Source: Ursus arctos (Eukaryota; Chordata; Mammalia; Carnivora; Ursidae). Taken from it: a stretch of DNA of 64,000 nucleotides. The notes beneath the pieces are model-generated. The model was not told the origin of the DNA and did not search any database. It was given only the letters and a program-made list of their open reading frames with translations. This document shows, in pieces, positions 1 through 10,920 of the stretch. The stretch is taken from contig NW_026622786.1 in assembly GCF_023065955.2 (NCBI RefSeq), forward strand, positions 49,771,438-49,835,437. The letters are read 5' to 3'. How positions within the stretch are numbered: position 1 is the first letter of the stretch; each line of letters begins with the position of its first letter. A program made the translations under genes and the position numbers.

Positions 1-2828
1 TTTTGCACTGTTTACTATAGCCCCTCTCCTTCTCTTGTTTTAGACCTTACTGTGTGATGCCCCGAGCTATGTAAGCATCTTAGAACTATAAAGAAATATC
101 AAGAGAATTATACACAAGCCAAATGATCATCCTGATAGAACTGATTTGACAGACCAATGCTGGGACCTCTCATCACCAAATTCCTTTAAAGAATGATCAT
201 GACCATTCCTTGTAGATATGATCACAATCTGTGTGTGGTCCACTCACCAGTCGATGGATCTTCAGGACCCGTTAATAGCTATTATGGATAAAGCTGTTAT
301 GAACAAGTCTGTGTATACAGTCATGTCTTCATTTCTCTTGGGTAAATACTTTGAAATGGGATTAATGGGCCCAATGGTTAGTATATGTTTAACTATATAA
401 GAAACTGCTTTTCCAAAGTGGTTGAACAATTTTTTATTACCAACAGCAAAGTATGAGAGTTCTAGTTGCTCTATATTTTTACCCTTAATAATGTCAGCCT
501 TTTCATTTTAGCCACTCTACTGTGTGGTTATAGTTAGATTGGTTTTAACTAGCATTGACCCAATAACTAATGAGGCTGAAAATTTTTTCATGTGTTTTTT
601 GCCATTCCTTTATCTCCCTTTATGAAATGTCTAAATTTTCAAGTTTTATTGTTTTTATTGAGTTGTAAGAGTTTATATATTCTGATTATAAGTTCTTTAT
701 CAGACATATATTATGTAAATATTTTCTTTCAGTATGTGGCTTACTTTTTCAGATTCTAAATGGTGCCTTTTGAGAAGCAAAGTTTTTAATTTTAAAAAAG
801 TCCAATAAAACATGGTTTATGTATTATGTTTTTATATCCTACCTAAGAAATCCCTGCCTAATCCAAGGACACAACCATTTTATCCTATGGTATCCTCTAG
901 AATTTTTGTAATATTAGCTGTTATATTTATAACTATAATCCATTTCAAGTTAATTTTTATATATACTGTAAAGAAAGGGCTATGGTTTATTTGTTTGCAC
1001 ATGGATATCCAATGGCTTCAGCATCATTCATTGAGTTTTTTCAATATGTCCATGAATAACCTCAGTATCTTTGTCAAAAACCATTGGCCTTATATGTTTT
1101 GTCTATTTCTGAACTCATTCTCTTCCATTGATCTATATGTCTACCATACATAATACCACACTGCCTTATTTGCTATAGATTTATAATAAGTTTTGAAATC
1201 AGTTAGTATATGACCTCCAACTTTGTTCTTTGTCGGAGTTGTTTTGGAAATTCTAAGCCTTTCCCTTTACATTGTCATATGAATTGTAGACTCAGCTTGT
1301 TAATTTTTATAAAGAAAGTCTACTGACATTTTGACTGGGACTGCATTGAATCTAGAGTCAAAATGAGATAGAATTGACATCTTGAAAATATCATGTCTTC
1401 TAACCCATTAACCTGATATATCTCTCCATTTATTCAGGTCATCTTGAATTTCTCTCCAGAATGTTTCGTGGTTTTTTTAGTGTGGCAGTCTTGCATATGT
1501 CACTAAATTTGCCCCAAAGTATTTCATAGTATTTAACACTACAAGAAATATTTTTATTTTAATTTCTAATTGTTTGTGATTAACCTATAAACATAAAATT
1601 GATCTTTGTACATTGATCTCATATCCTGTGAATGTGCTAAATACAGCTATTAGTTCTACTAGCATTTTTGTAGATTCTTTCAGATTTTTTAGCAGAGATC
1701 ATCATATCATCTGCAAATAAAAACAGTTTTACTTCTTTTCCATTATAGATTCCTTTTACTTCTCATATTGCCTTAATGCACTGGCTAAAACCATCAGTAA
1801 GGTTAAATACAAGTGGTGAAAGATAATATCCCTGCCTCATTGGAGGAAAAACTCATTCTTTAATCATGATGTTGGCTTTAGGTTTTTTATAGATGCCTGT
1901 TTTATAGATTAAAGAAGTACCTCCTTATTCCTAGTTTTCTGAAATTTTTTTTAATTAATGGCTTTTGAATCTTGTCAAATACTTTTCTTGCATCTATTAG
2001 GGTGATCCTATGAATTTTAGTTTTCTGCCTTTTAATATACCAACTTGCAATGATTGATTTTTGAATACTGAAATAGCAATGTATTTTGGGAAAAAATTTT
2101 ACTTTGTCAGGAAGTATTATCCTTTGTACATATTGGTGAATTATATATGCTAAAATTTTGTTAAAGAGTTTTGCATCTATGTGTATTAGGGTTACATGTT
2201 TTTATTGTAACAACATTGGTTTTAGTATCAGTTATAATGGTGGCCTCGAATGAAGTAAGATTTATTCTCTCCTTTTCTGTTTTTTAGAAAAGTCTGAATT
2301 AAATCTATTTTTTTCCTTAAATACTTGATAGAATTTACCAGCAAAATAATCTGGGTCTGTAGTTTTCTTTGTGAGTGATTTTTTTTTAATCAAAAAAAAC
2401 TTAATAAATATTGGACTATTTAGCTATTTCTTCTTCAATGAGTTTTGATAGATTATGCCTTTTGAGGAATGTGTCCATTTCATCTAAATCGGTAAATTTA
2501 TTAGCATAAAGTTTTTCACAGCATTCTTTTATTACCATTTTATGTCTCCAGAATATGTAGTGCCATCACCTTTCTCATTCATGATACTGGCAGTTTCTTT
2601 TCTTCTTTTCCTCATAAATTTGGCTAGGGAGGTATCAATTTTATTGATCTTCTCAGATAACTAACTAGCTTTTGGTTTCACTTACTTCCTCTATTGACTA
2701 TTTTTTTTCTATTTCACTGATTTCTACTCTGATATTTATTAGTTCCTTTCATTTACTTGATTTGGGTTTCCTCTGCTCTTCCATTTTTGGTTTCTTAAAG
2801 TAAAAGCTGAGATCATTGACTGAGATCT

Positions 2829-2852
2829 GTTTTGTTTTGTTTTGTTTTGTTT
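2829..2852. repeat. (GTTTT)n simple repeat
   Basis: About four to five GTTTT units inside the antisense L1. Simple repeat with no further function visible. Confidence 0.85.
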
Positions 2853-3485
2853 AACATAGACATTTAGGGCTATAAATTTTCTTTTAAGTCTTACTTTAGT
2901 GGCATCCACAAGTTTTGATATATTGTGTTTTAAATTCCATTCCATTCAAGATAATTTTTAATTTCCCTTTTGATTATTCCTTTAGCCTGTGGGATAGTTA
3001 GAAATATACTATTTAATTTCCAAGTATTTGGAGAGTTTCTGGACAACTTTGCCTTATTGATTTCTAGTTTAATTCAGCTTTGATTAGAAAACATTCTTTG
3101 CATTACTTGATCAATTTAAAAATTATAGAGACTTGCTTTATGCTGAGAATATATATTGGAAAATGTTCCATGTGTATGTGAAATGAATATATATTTTGCA
3201 CTGTCGTTAGGTGAAGTATCCTATCAATATCAAATAGGTCTACTTGGTTGATAATGTTGCATTAATCTTATGTATACTTACTGATTTTTTATCTATTTAT
3301 TCAACTGATCATTGAGACAGTGGTATCAAAATATTCAAGAATAACTGTAGATTTATCTATGTTTCTTTATAATTCTGTCAGTTTTTGCTGCATTATTTGA
3401 ATGTTCACGATTGTTGTGTAAACCTTTATGATTTTTATGTCTTCTTGATGAATTGGCCCCTTTATCACTAAGAAATGACCTTCTT

Positions 3486-3690
3486 GGGGCACCTGGGTGG
3501 CTCAGTCATTAAGCATCTGCCTTCGGCTCAGGGCATGATCCTGGAGTTCTGGGATCAAGCCCCACATAGGGCTCTTCCTCTGGGAGCCTGCTTCTTCCTC
3601 TCCCATTCCCCCTGCTTGTGTTCCCTCTCTCGCTGGCTGTCTCTCTCACTGTCAAATGAATAAATAAAATCTTTTAAAAAAATAAATAAA
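3486..3690 (+). mobile_element. SINEC (tRNA-derived carnivore SINE)
   Basis: Starts 'ggggcacctgggtggctcag' and ends in AAATAAATAAAATCTTTT plus an A-rich tail. A perfect 17-bp TSD (taagaaatgaccttctt) lies at 3469-3485 and 3691-3707, so both ends are fixed. It sits inside the older antisense L1, whose sequence resumes directly after the second TSD copy. The body (cctgcttcttcctctcccat, tgcttgtgttccctctctcg) is the bear/panda-like subtype. Confidence 0.95.
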
Positions 3691-3864
3691 TAAGAAATGA
3701 CCTTCTTTATCCTGGTAATATATTTTGCTCTAAAATCTACTTTGGAAAAAAAATAAATAAATAAAAAATAAAATCTACTTTGGAAAATATAAATAAATAA
3801 AATAAAATCTTTATCTATATTAATTTAGCCACTAAACTTTCTTTTCATTAGTGTTATCATGGTA

Positions 3865-4072
3865 TATAATTTTTTAAAGATTTATTTATTTATTTGAGAG
3901 AGAGAGAGGGCACACAGTGGGGAGAGGGAGAGAAAGAGGGAGAGAGAATCTGAAGCAGACTCCACACCAAGCATGGAGCCCAACATGAGGCTCAATCTCA
4001 GGACCCTAAGATCACGACCTGAGCCAAAACCAAGAGTCAGTCACTTAACCATCTGTGCCACCCAGGCGCCCC
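3865..4072 (-). mobile_element. SINEC, antisense
   Basis: The reverse complement begins 'ggggcgcctgggtggcacag' and the A-rich tail is at the left (aagatttatttatttatttg). A 10-bp TSD (tatcatggta) lies at 3855-3864 and 4073-4082. The body is the older SINEC type (gagagagaatctgaagcagactcc), unlike its right-hand neighbour. Inserted in the same L1. Confidence 0.93.
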
Positions 4073-4107
4073 TATCATGGTAAATTTTTTATCATCATCT
4101 TACTTTT

Positions 4108-4302
4108 TTTTTTTAAGATTTTATTTTATTTATTTGACAGAGAGAAAGACAGCCAGCCAGAGAGGGAACACAAGCAGGGGAAGTGGGAGAGGAAGAAGCA
4201 GGCTCCCAGCAGAGGATCCGGATGCAGGCTCGATCCCAGGACCCTGGGATCATGCCCTGAGCTAAAGGCAGCCGCTTACGACTAAGCCATCCAGGCGCCC
4301 CC
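4108..4302 (-). mobile_element. SINEC, antisense (bear/panda-like body)
   Basis: Minus-strand SINE with its tail at the left (ttttaagattttattttatttattt) and 'ccaggcgcccc' head at the right. A 16-bp TSD (tcatcatcttactttt) lies at 4092-4107 and 4303-4318. The body 'acaagcaggggaagtgggagagg' marks the younger subtype. Confidence 0.95.
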
Positions 4303-4480
4303 TCATCATCTTACTTTTAACCTACTTCTGTTTTTCTATTTAAAGTGAGTGTTTTGCAGGCAGCAGAGAAGCTTATCACATCTGATCCTCTCTATCTTTA
4401 AATTGTGGTATTAGATCATATACATATAATGTTAATATTGATATGACTAGGTTTAAATCTACCTTAAATTAACTTTCATA

Positions 4481-7289
4481 ATTGCTCACCATTTAATAAG
4501 AACCTTCTGCCTCACCATTCCTCAGCAAAAGGCCTAGGTTGGTAAAATCGGGAGACACTGAATAGGAAAAGTTTTCCAAAGAATCTGAGGCAGTGGTCCC
4601 AAACTTCAGTGAAATTCAGGTACATCTGACCTCAACAATCCAAGAATAAAATCAGAAAATGGGAATAAAAATAATCAGAAATCAAATCATACTTCAGTGG
4701 ATTATCAGACATTAACTATTATCTATCATAATGTGTTCTAGAAATACAATAAATTTCATCCATGGTGTATGTTGTGAAACACAGGATTTGTGTTCCTTAG
4801 AATTTTCCCATAATATTCTGAGAATAGTTCCATTGCCTCTGATCAAAATTCCCTATATAAACATACATAGAGGGTGTATGGACGAAGAGTGAAATCTGGG
4901 AGATTATTACCCTCAAATGAATAAAATTCAGCAGACAGAAATTAAGCACAAAGTTAAATGGCCCCAAAATGCTACTTTTTTCTAAAGACGGGAACCAAGT
5001 AATATTTTTACAAAGTTTTCCAGATACATTAGGCATTCCACTATGATTAATAAGAAGAATATTCTAATTGCCAGAAGCTACCTGCATTGGTAGAAGGTCT
5101 TAAGTCAGAAGAGGATATCTTGAGGACCCTGAGAATTTGTCATAGGAGACTAGGAATTCTGAAAAGATAACACCAGTAATCTTCTCAGGATATATCAAGA
5201 GGCTTGCAATATATTTTGTATTTTCTCAGTACTAAATGTAAGGTTAAAAGATGAAAATTCCAGAGAAAACATCAAAGAATTCTTAAGCCCTATGTCTATA
5301 ACTGGGTGGATTATTTTTCCCCAGTGAATTGACTTTGTAACAAAGCAAAATTCTTATGGATTAGACTCATTTTTTTTTTTTACCATATATCCTATGCTTT
5401 TAAAAAGTAATAATGGTAATTTAGAAAAGTTATCAGAAATAATAATTCAGACATTCTCCTTATATAAAAACTAAGAATTGGTATGGGGAAATGGGTATGG
5501 TGGGCACATGGGGCCCCAAAGAGTTTATAGTCCATGACAAGAAGAAAAGAAAAAATTGAAAAAAAGATCTGGAGAGAATCGCTTCTGACTGGCTCCACCC
5601 TGGAGCTGTCATCTTCTGGCAAAGTTACAAAAATGTCTTTTCACTGCAACATGCAATGGAAAAGTTAGAGTTCTCTGTGAATCATCCTGGAGACAGTGAT
5701 ATACTGAAACACGCTGAAGCAAAAGCTTGCAGAAGATATATTCAACTAATAAAGAAAGAAGACTATCTTTCTTTGTTATTAAGTAGACAATACATGTACA
5801 AAATGGTACAATTAACTTCTTTTAATAATCAAAACCTCCCTGATTGGTTGTGTAAAACAGCATCAGATAAAAACAAGCAAACAAAAAATACCATTATGAT
5901 GTAATTTCTGCCCGGAATACTTCACACAACCACAGGTCACTTGTGACTCTCATTTTTCTTATATAAATCTTCATCCAATATATGCTATAATTCCTCCGTT
6001 ATTTCTTGATGATTATAAGCTGCTATTATCGAAATTTACCTAGAATTTATTAGACACAGAAACACCATCAGAGGTTAGGGGAGGGAGTCTTCAAGGACCC
6101 AGGAGTCACCATAATGCTGAGGGCATATTACGTTACTAATCACTGTGGAAAGGAGAAGGAACTGAAATAGGAAAGGCCCTATTCAACATTCCTGCTTCAT
6201 TGCTCATAAAAATCCCGTATTTCAGATCCCATGTACTACCAGCCAATCCTTAAATATACTGTTTTCTTGTTTCTTTGTCTTTAGAGATTATTCTTTTAAT
6301 AAGAAGACCATTTCCTTTGCCTCATCCTTGATGATACATCTCACATGTTAGATTCTCTCTGATGCTTCTGTTTTCCCCACACTCCTCATATTCCCCATAG
6401 TTTAATTCTAAGCTGCTTAGCACTTTGCTCTTGCCTCTCACAGAAATTTATATTGCAATTGCTTCCTTTGATAGCAATCATTTCCCTTTTAAAATGATCC
6501 TTGTTTAATATATTTATATGTATTATATGCCTACATTTTTCCATAAAGGACTTGAGATAGTTTATAATAAAAGATACTGCAATCAAATATTTAAATGGAA
6601 ATAGAAAACTAAAACCAAAGAAAAGAAAAATATAAAAATGCTAAATATAAAGAGCAACAAAATTACCCTGTTTGGGGTTCAAATATTTCTTTGAGCTTCT
6701 TGGAATCTGCTAGTAAAAGGATTCTCATCAGAAAGGAAGAAAATATTGTTTGCCTTGGTTTTTCAAAGGGAAACAACATTATTCCCAGCAGGGAATTCTG
6801 AAGTAAAATTCATCATAGGAGATTGTATATAAAAGACACTAATCCATATAAAAGACAATATTATCAACACTGGTGGAGCACACTAGCCCAGATGAATTGC
6901 AAATGACTGTTTCTTATCTCTATCTTTAGCATAAATAAAGCTCACAGTATTAAAATACAATGTGGTGTGGGTGATTATATAATAGTCTGAATTAAGATAA
7001 GCTAACCAAGTAGCCTTCTGGTAATTTAGTTTGCTACAAGGATAAAATTTCTATAGGGCATATATTTAAGCAAGTTTCCTAAATACTTTCTTCAGAGGGT
7101 CCCTTAATAAAAGAAGCCAGAAACCACTAGACCAGCACTGACAACACTGTATGGATATTTCCCCTTTAAAAAAGGGAGGGGGAAGTGGAAAAATAATTTG
7201 ACAAACACTGGTTTAAACAAAATTAAACAGATTCCTTTCTACAGGAATTCTCAGAGAATTAAATTTGCAAATACATTTCATAAATCCCC
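4481..7289. other. Unassigned A+T-rich DNA
   Basis: I recognise no repeat family or exon here. ORFs are short, lack domains and do not look coding. A short stretch near 4590-4622 resembles the start of a MER5 element but is too short to call. Confidence 0.5.
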
Positions 7290-7400
7290 ACGCTACAGAA
7301 GTTAAATAACTTGCTCAAGGTCACACAGCTAGGAAGGTGGATTTGAACCTGAGCTGTCCAGTTTCAAAGTTTACATATGTGATCATCAACTAGATGTTAA
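7290..7400 (-). mobile_element. MIR, antisense fragment
   Basis: Contains 'aataacttgctcaaggtcacacagctagg...ggatttgaacctgag', the reverse complement of the MIR core (tgtgaccttgggcaagttact). Diverged tRNA-derived ancient SINE. Confidence 0.8.
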
Positions 7401-7574
7401 AAAGCCTGGACTAAGAGATATGATAACTTGGCTACAGAGGCTAGAGTTATAGAAAGAGACAATCCAAAGGAGGGCATCCAACAGGTGGAGAAAGTTCATT
7501 TATGGTTCAGGTTGTCATGAACTAGAAGGATAGATCATAGGCCATACTTGAAACCAAGTGGGCAGCACTAGAAG

Positions 7575-7770
7575 ATTCTGAGAGATCAATCCCCTTTGTG
7601 GCAACAGAATCCTGTTCTGACACGCAGTAGCTAGAGGAACTTCTATGGGCCTCAGTTTCCTCAGATATAAAATTGTGATAAAAGCTGGTTTGACAGAGTA
7701 GTTTCAAGGTCAGAAAATATAAAGCACTTTGCATGATGCCTGGTAAAAGCAGGCGTTCAGTGGAGGATGG
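7575..7770 (+). mobile_element. MIR fragment
   Basis: Contains 'gggcctcagtttcctcagatataaaattgtgataaaa' and 'aaagcactttgcatgatgcctgg', matching the 3' half of MIR in sense orientation. Confidence 0.75.
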
Positions 7771-7799
7771 TTATCATCAGTCAGTCCTCATGATCATGA

Positions 7800-7960
7800 G
7801 GGAAGTGCACTTAGCTCCATTTTATAAATGAGTAAAGTAAGACTCACAGATGTCAAATAACTTGCCTAAAGTTCTACAGCTGGTAAGCGGAAGAGAACAG
7901 ATCACATTCTACTCACCCGACCTCAAATCCAAGACTCTTAGCTCTGAACTACAAAAAAGA
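7800..7960 (-). mobile_element. MIR, antisense fragment
   Basis: The pattern 'ctccattttataaatgagtaaa...aataacttgcctaaagttctacagctggtaag' is MIR read backwards. It follows a sense MIR, so the two form a loose inverted pair. Confidence 0.75.
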
Positions 7961-9094
7961 ATGAGGCTAAAAAGTTCTTAGTCCACTGGCTATAAAACCT
8001 GAAAGCATCAGTAAAGGACAAACCGAGGTAAGAAATATATATAATACTAAAGAGACATGAGCAATCTCTGAGAGAGAGAGAGAAAGGTGAAGAGAGAGTG
8101 GTATATTGGCAAGAGAGAAAAATCTAGAGCTGATAGAGATTTCATGGCAGTGATAAAAGATTTACAGAAGCCCAACCATGAGGCCTTATGAGGGTTCACA
8201 GTGAATTCTGTTGTAATGAATTGTTTTTCACTACCTAATTTATCCCTGAGTTTCTACATGTGTGCATACACACTGATGTTCAGGTTCAGAAGTCATTCTT
8301 TCTGTAGAAGGACTCTAGTTGATTTTTAGGACTTTTCAAAACTTTTAACTATGTAACAACAGATCAGAAGTGGCCAAATTATTATTCTTGCAGGAATTCA
8401 TCACTGGGTTTAGACAGCAGCATTGTGATAGTTTGTGGAAGAATCAGCCTTTGCCACCCAACCCAGGATATCAAACATAGGTTTTTTTCCTAATATTTAT
8501 ACATGTAAATGCCACAAAAGCCTTAAATCTAATTTATAAATAAATATTTTTTTGTATTAGCATTCAGTCTGAAAGGCAGCTGCTCCTCCTTAGCCATACA
8601 TTTCTAAACTGCCTTCCTGCTATCCTAGTTTCAGTTAACTAGCTACGCACTGAAATGCAGAAATGTTAATGAACTGTTCATTTCTTAGGCTTGAACTATT
8701 CAGGTGGAAATGAATGATGTTTTGAAAATTTCTAAAGTGCTTATAATGTTCCTAAAGTGTTCAACTATGGGGCTACTCTGTACATTCCCAGAATCATATC
8801 CACAAAAAAAGAGAGGAAGAGATTAATATAATTAATAAGCCTACACTGGATAACCATTATTTAAAAAAAATCAGATTAAATCAAATACATTAGAAGTTAG
8901 TAAATGTCTATTATTCTCCTTTACAGAGTGGTAAAGAAAGAGAAATGCCTAACTTCAAAAATGGACAAATCATTTTTGCAGATATAGACTTCATGGCAAT
9001 GATAGAAGTTTTATTGCTCCTGAGGAATTAACCCGTATCTATCCTTTCAATAATGTTGCTCATAAAAACCCAGACTTCAGTTACCTATTCATAA
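7961..9094. other. Mostly unassigned DNA, includes a (GA)n run
   Basis: A (GA)n-rich tract lies at about 8069-8098. Two segments (8132-8164 and 8981-9013) resemble each other and may belong to an unrecognised old repeat. No exon seen. Confidence 0.5.
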
Positions 9095-9190
9095 AATAGG
9101 TGATGAATCACTATGTTGTACACCTGAAACTAATGTAATGTTGTATGTCAAATACAGTCAAATAAAGAAAAGTTAAAACAAAACAAAACA
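9095..9190 (+). mobile_element. L1 3'-end fragment
   Basis: 'atcactatgttgtacacctgaaactaatgtaatgttgtatgtcaa...tcaaataaagaaaagttaaaac' matches the tail typical of L1 3' ends in Laurasiatherian mammals, followed by an A-rich tail. Confidence 0.55.
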
Positions 9191-9684
9191 TGGGTGATGG
9201 ATGACAACAGATTGGCCCTCCAATGCTAAAAGTCCATCATTCAATATCAACTGACAGACAAAAAAGGAACTCTATAAAATTAATTGTTATTGGGAGGGAC
9301 ACACAAAATAAACCCTAGAAAGAAACATTGTATCTTTTCTTTAGTCAAATCTAGTCATTCTTATTTTTCTTCAAAAAAGCCTCATTTCCACATATAAAAG
9401 TATTTATAAATAATCAGCTCACCAAAAAATAAACATGTCAATGAAAGTTAAATTCATTGAGTTTTACTAAATAAACCATATATATCTTCCTTTTGTTCTT
9501 TTCAGAAATATACATAAACAGTTGAAATAAAATTTTCTTTGGTGTTTTTATATGAATAGAAAAAAAAAAGAAAAAGCTATTAACAAAGTACATAAAAACA
9601 GACTGTTAATAGTAGGACAATCCAATGAATGCCTTTGGTATAAATACCAATTACATCATCAATGCTATAAAATAGTTCTGTTAA
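9191..9684. other. Unassigned A+T-rich DNA
   Basis: No repeat or exon recognised. Confidence 0.45.
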
Positions 9685-9888
9685 GGGGCGCCTGGGTGGC
9701 TCAGTCGCTAAGTGTCTGCCTTTGGCTCAGGGTGTGATCCCGGTGTTCTGGGATCGAGTCCCGCATCAGGCTCCACCATTGGGAGCCTGCTTCTTCCTCT
9801 CCCACTCCCCCTGCTTGTGTTCCCTCTCTCACTGCCTGTCTCTCTCTCTGTCAAATAAATAAATAAAATCTTTAAAAAATAATAATAA
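9685..9888 (+). mobile_element. SINEC (bear/panda-like body)
   Basis: Head 'ggggcgcctgggtggctcag', B-box-like 'gggatcgagtccc', tail AAATAAATAAAATCTTT then an (AAT)n-like run. A 9-bp TSD (ttctgttaa) lies at 9676-9684 and 9889-9897. Confidence 0.95.
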
Positions 9889-9897
9889 TTCTGTTAA

Positions 9898-10302
9898 AAT
9901 AATATACTCATATTTATGAGTTTCCCAAGTAGAAGGGTAGAAACAGTCTCCAACTTGCAGGAAACTCTGGATAAAAAGTGAGAAAAAGTAGAAATATTCA
10001 TTCCAGATTTTTCATCTATGGCATGCCTCAAGCAAAGTTTGCCAGCCTCCTCTCTCTTCTGCTTGGAGTCCATTGTCTAAAATGGGAAGAGAAGGAAGCA
10101 GGCCAGCACTGAGTTATGAATACCACAATGTGAAGATCTTCTTCCTAGGAAGGAGTTAATACATTTAAAGTGAAATTTCCAAAGATCTCTACCCACTCCC
10201 TCAGCAATGATCCTACTAGACCCACCAGAATAAGCAGGGAAATTCCTAGGGAAGTATTTGCATTTCAAGAGACAGTGAACAGCCCCAAGTCTTTTCATAC
10301 AT
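9898..10302. other. Unassigned DNA
   Basis: No repeat family or exon recognised. Contains a C/T-rich patch near 10050. Confidence 0.4.
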
Positions 10303-10401
10303 CACACACACACACACACATATACATACACACACACACATACACACATATATAAATATATATATATAAATATATATATATACATATATACACATATACA
10401 C
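10303..10401. repeat. (CA)n/(TA)n compound microsatellite
   Basis: Alternating CACACA, CATACA and TATATA runs of about 100 bp. ORFs over this tract are artefacts. Confidence 0.95.
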
Positions 10402-10424
10402 CTGCTATGAGTAGTAGAGTTAAG

Positions 10425-10640
10425 AACATAGACTGACTCAGGCTTTTGGCCTTTGAATTCCCGTTTTGCCACTTCGTATGACATTGAATGGTAAGTCACA
10501 GTTAAAGCTTAATTTTGTCATCCATAATATCATAATAATAACAGTAAGAATTGCATACAGTTGAAAAAGTTAAATGAGAGGACAATGCTTGATATAATGT
10601 CTGGTATATAATAAGTATTAAATAAAATGTTAGTTACTAT
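10425..10640 (+). mobile_element. MIR, diverged
   Basis: MIR landmarks in order: 'actcaggcttttggcctttgaattcccgttttgccactt', 'gttaaatgagagg', 'aatgtctggtatataataagtattaaataaa'. Confidence 0.6.
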
Positions 10641-10719
10641 TACTGAAAACAACATTTGTACGGGAAAAGACTTCCTACACTGGACTTTATAGAAAACTAT
10701 ATCTATAAGTGATAATTGC

Positions 10720-10920
10720 AACATCCTTGTGAGGTAGATATTGCAGACAATATATAGAATATTATAGAATACTATATTCCTCATTTTATAGAAGAGGAGT
10801 TAGAGGCTCTGAGACAGCTTGTATGAATCGACAAATGCAATTTTTAAAAAATTACAAAGCTGACAGATGACAGAGCCAGAACCCAAAATGACATCTTTGA
10901 CCCTATAGCGCAGGCCACAG
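10720..10920 (-). mobile_element. MIR/L2-like, antisense
   Basis: 'cattttatagaagaggagttagaggctctgaga...acaaagctgacagatgacagagccagaaccc' follows the antisense MIR order (cattttacagatgagg ... acacagctag). Weak but ordered. Confidence 0.55.

Larger units (their letters stand above)
215..4480 (-). mobile_element. Old L1 (L1M-type) fragment, split by three SINEs
   Basis: On the minus strand this reads as L1 ORF2 and 3' sequence, with the 3' side at the left. Seen: L1-like blocks 'gctattatggataaagctgttatgaa' (near 270), 'tctcttgggtaaatact' (338), 'gactgggactgcattgaatc' (1335) and 'aattggcccctttatcact' (3450). Sequence resumes as L1 between and after the SINEs (3708-3854 and 4319-4480). It is heavily diverged with no usable ORF, so it is an ancient molecular fossil. 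Family assignment is from memory of L1 consensus. The left edge is approximate. Confidence 0.8.

Noticed and set aside
4590..4622. MER5A start ('gcagtggtcccaaacttcagtg')
   Set aside because: Only about 25 bp resembles MER5A and the sequence then departs from it, so chance cannot be excluded.
5656..5904. 82-codon ORF with a plausible amino-acid mix
   Set aside because: No homology recognised, no exon borders, no neighbouring exons; length is within chance for this DNA.
9685..9888. tRNA gene (A- and B-box-like sequence in the SINE heads)
   Set aside because: These are SINEC promoter heads derived from tRNA; no cloverleaf, and each is followed by the SINE body and tail.
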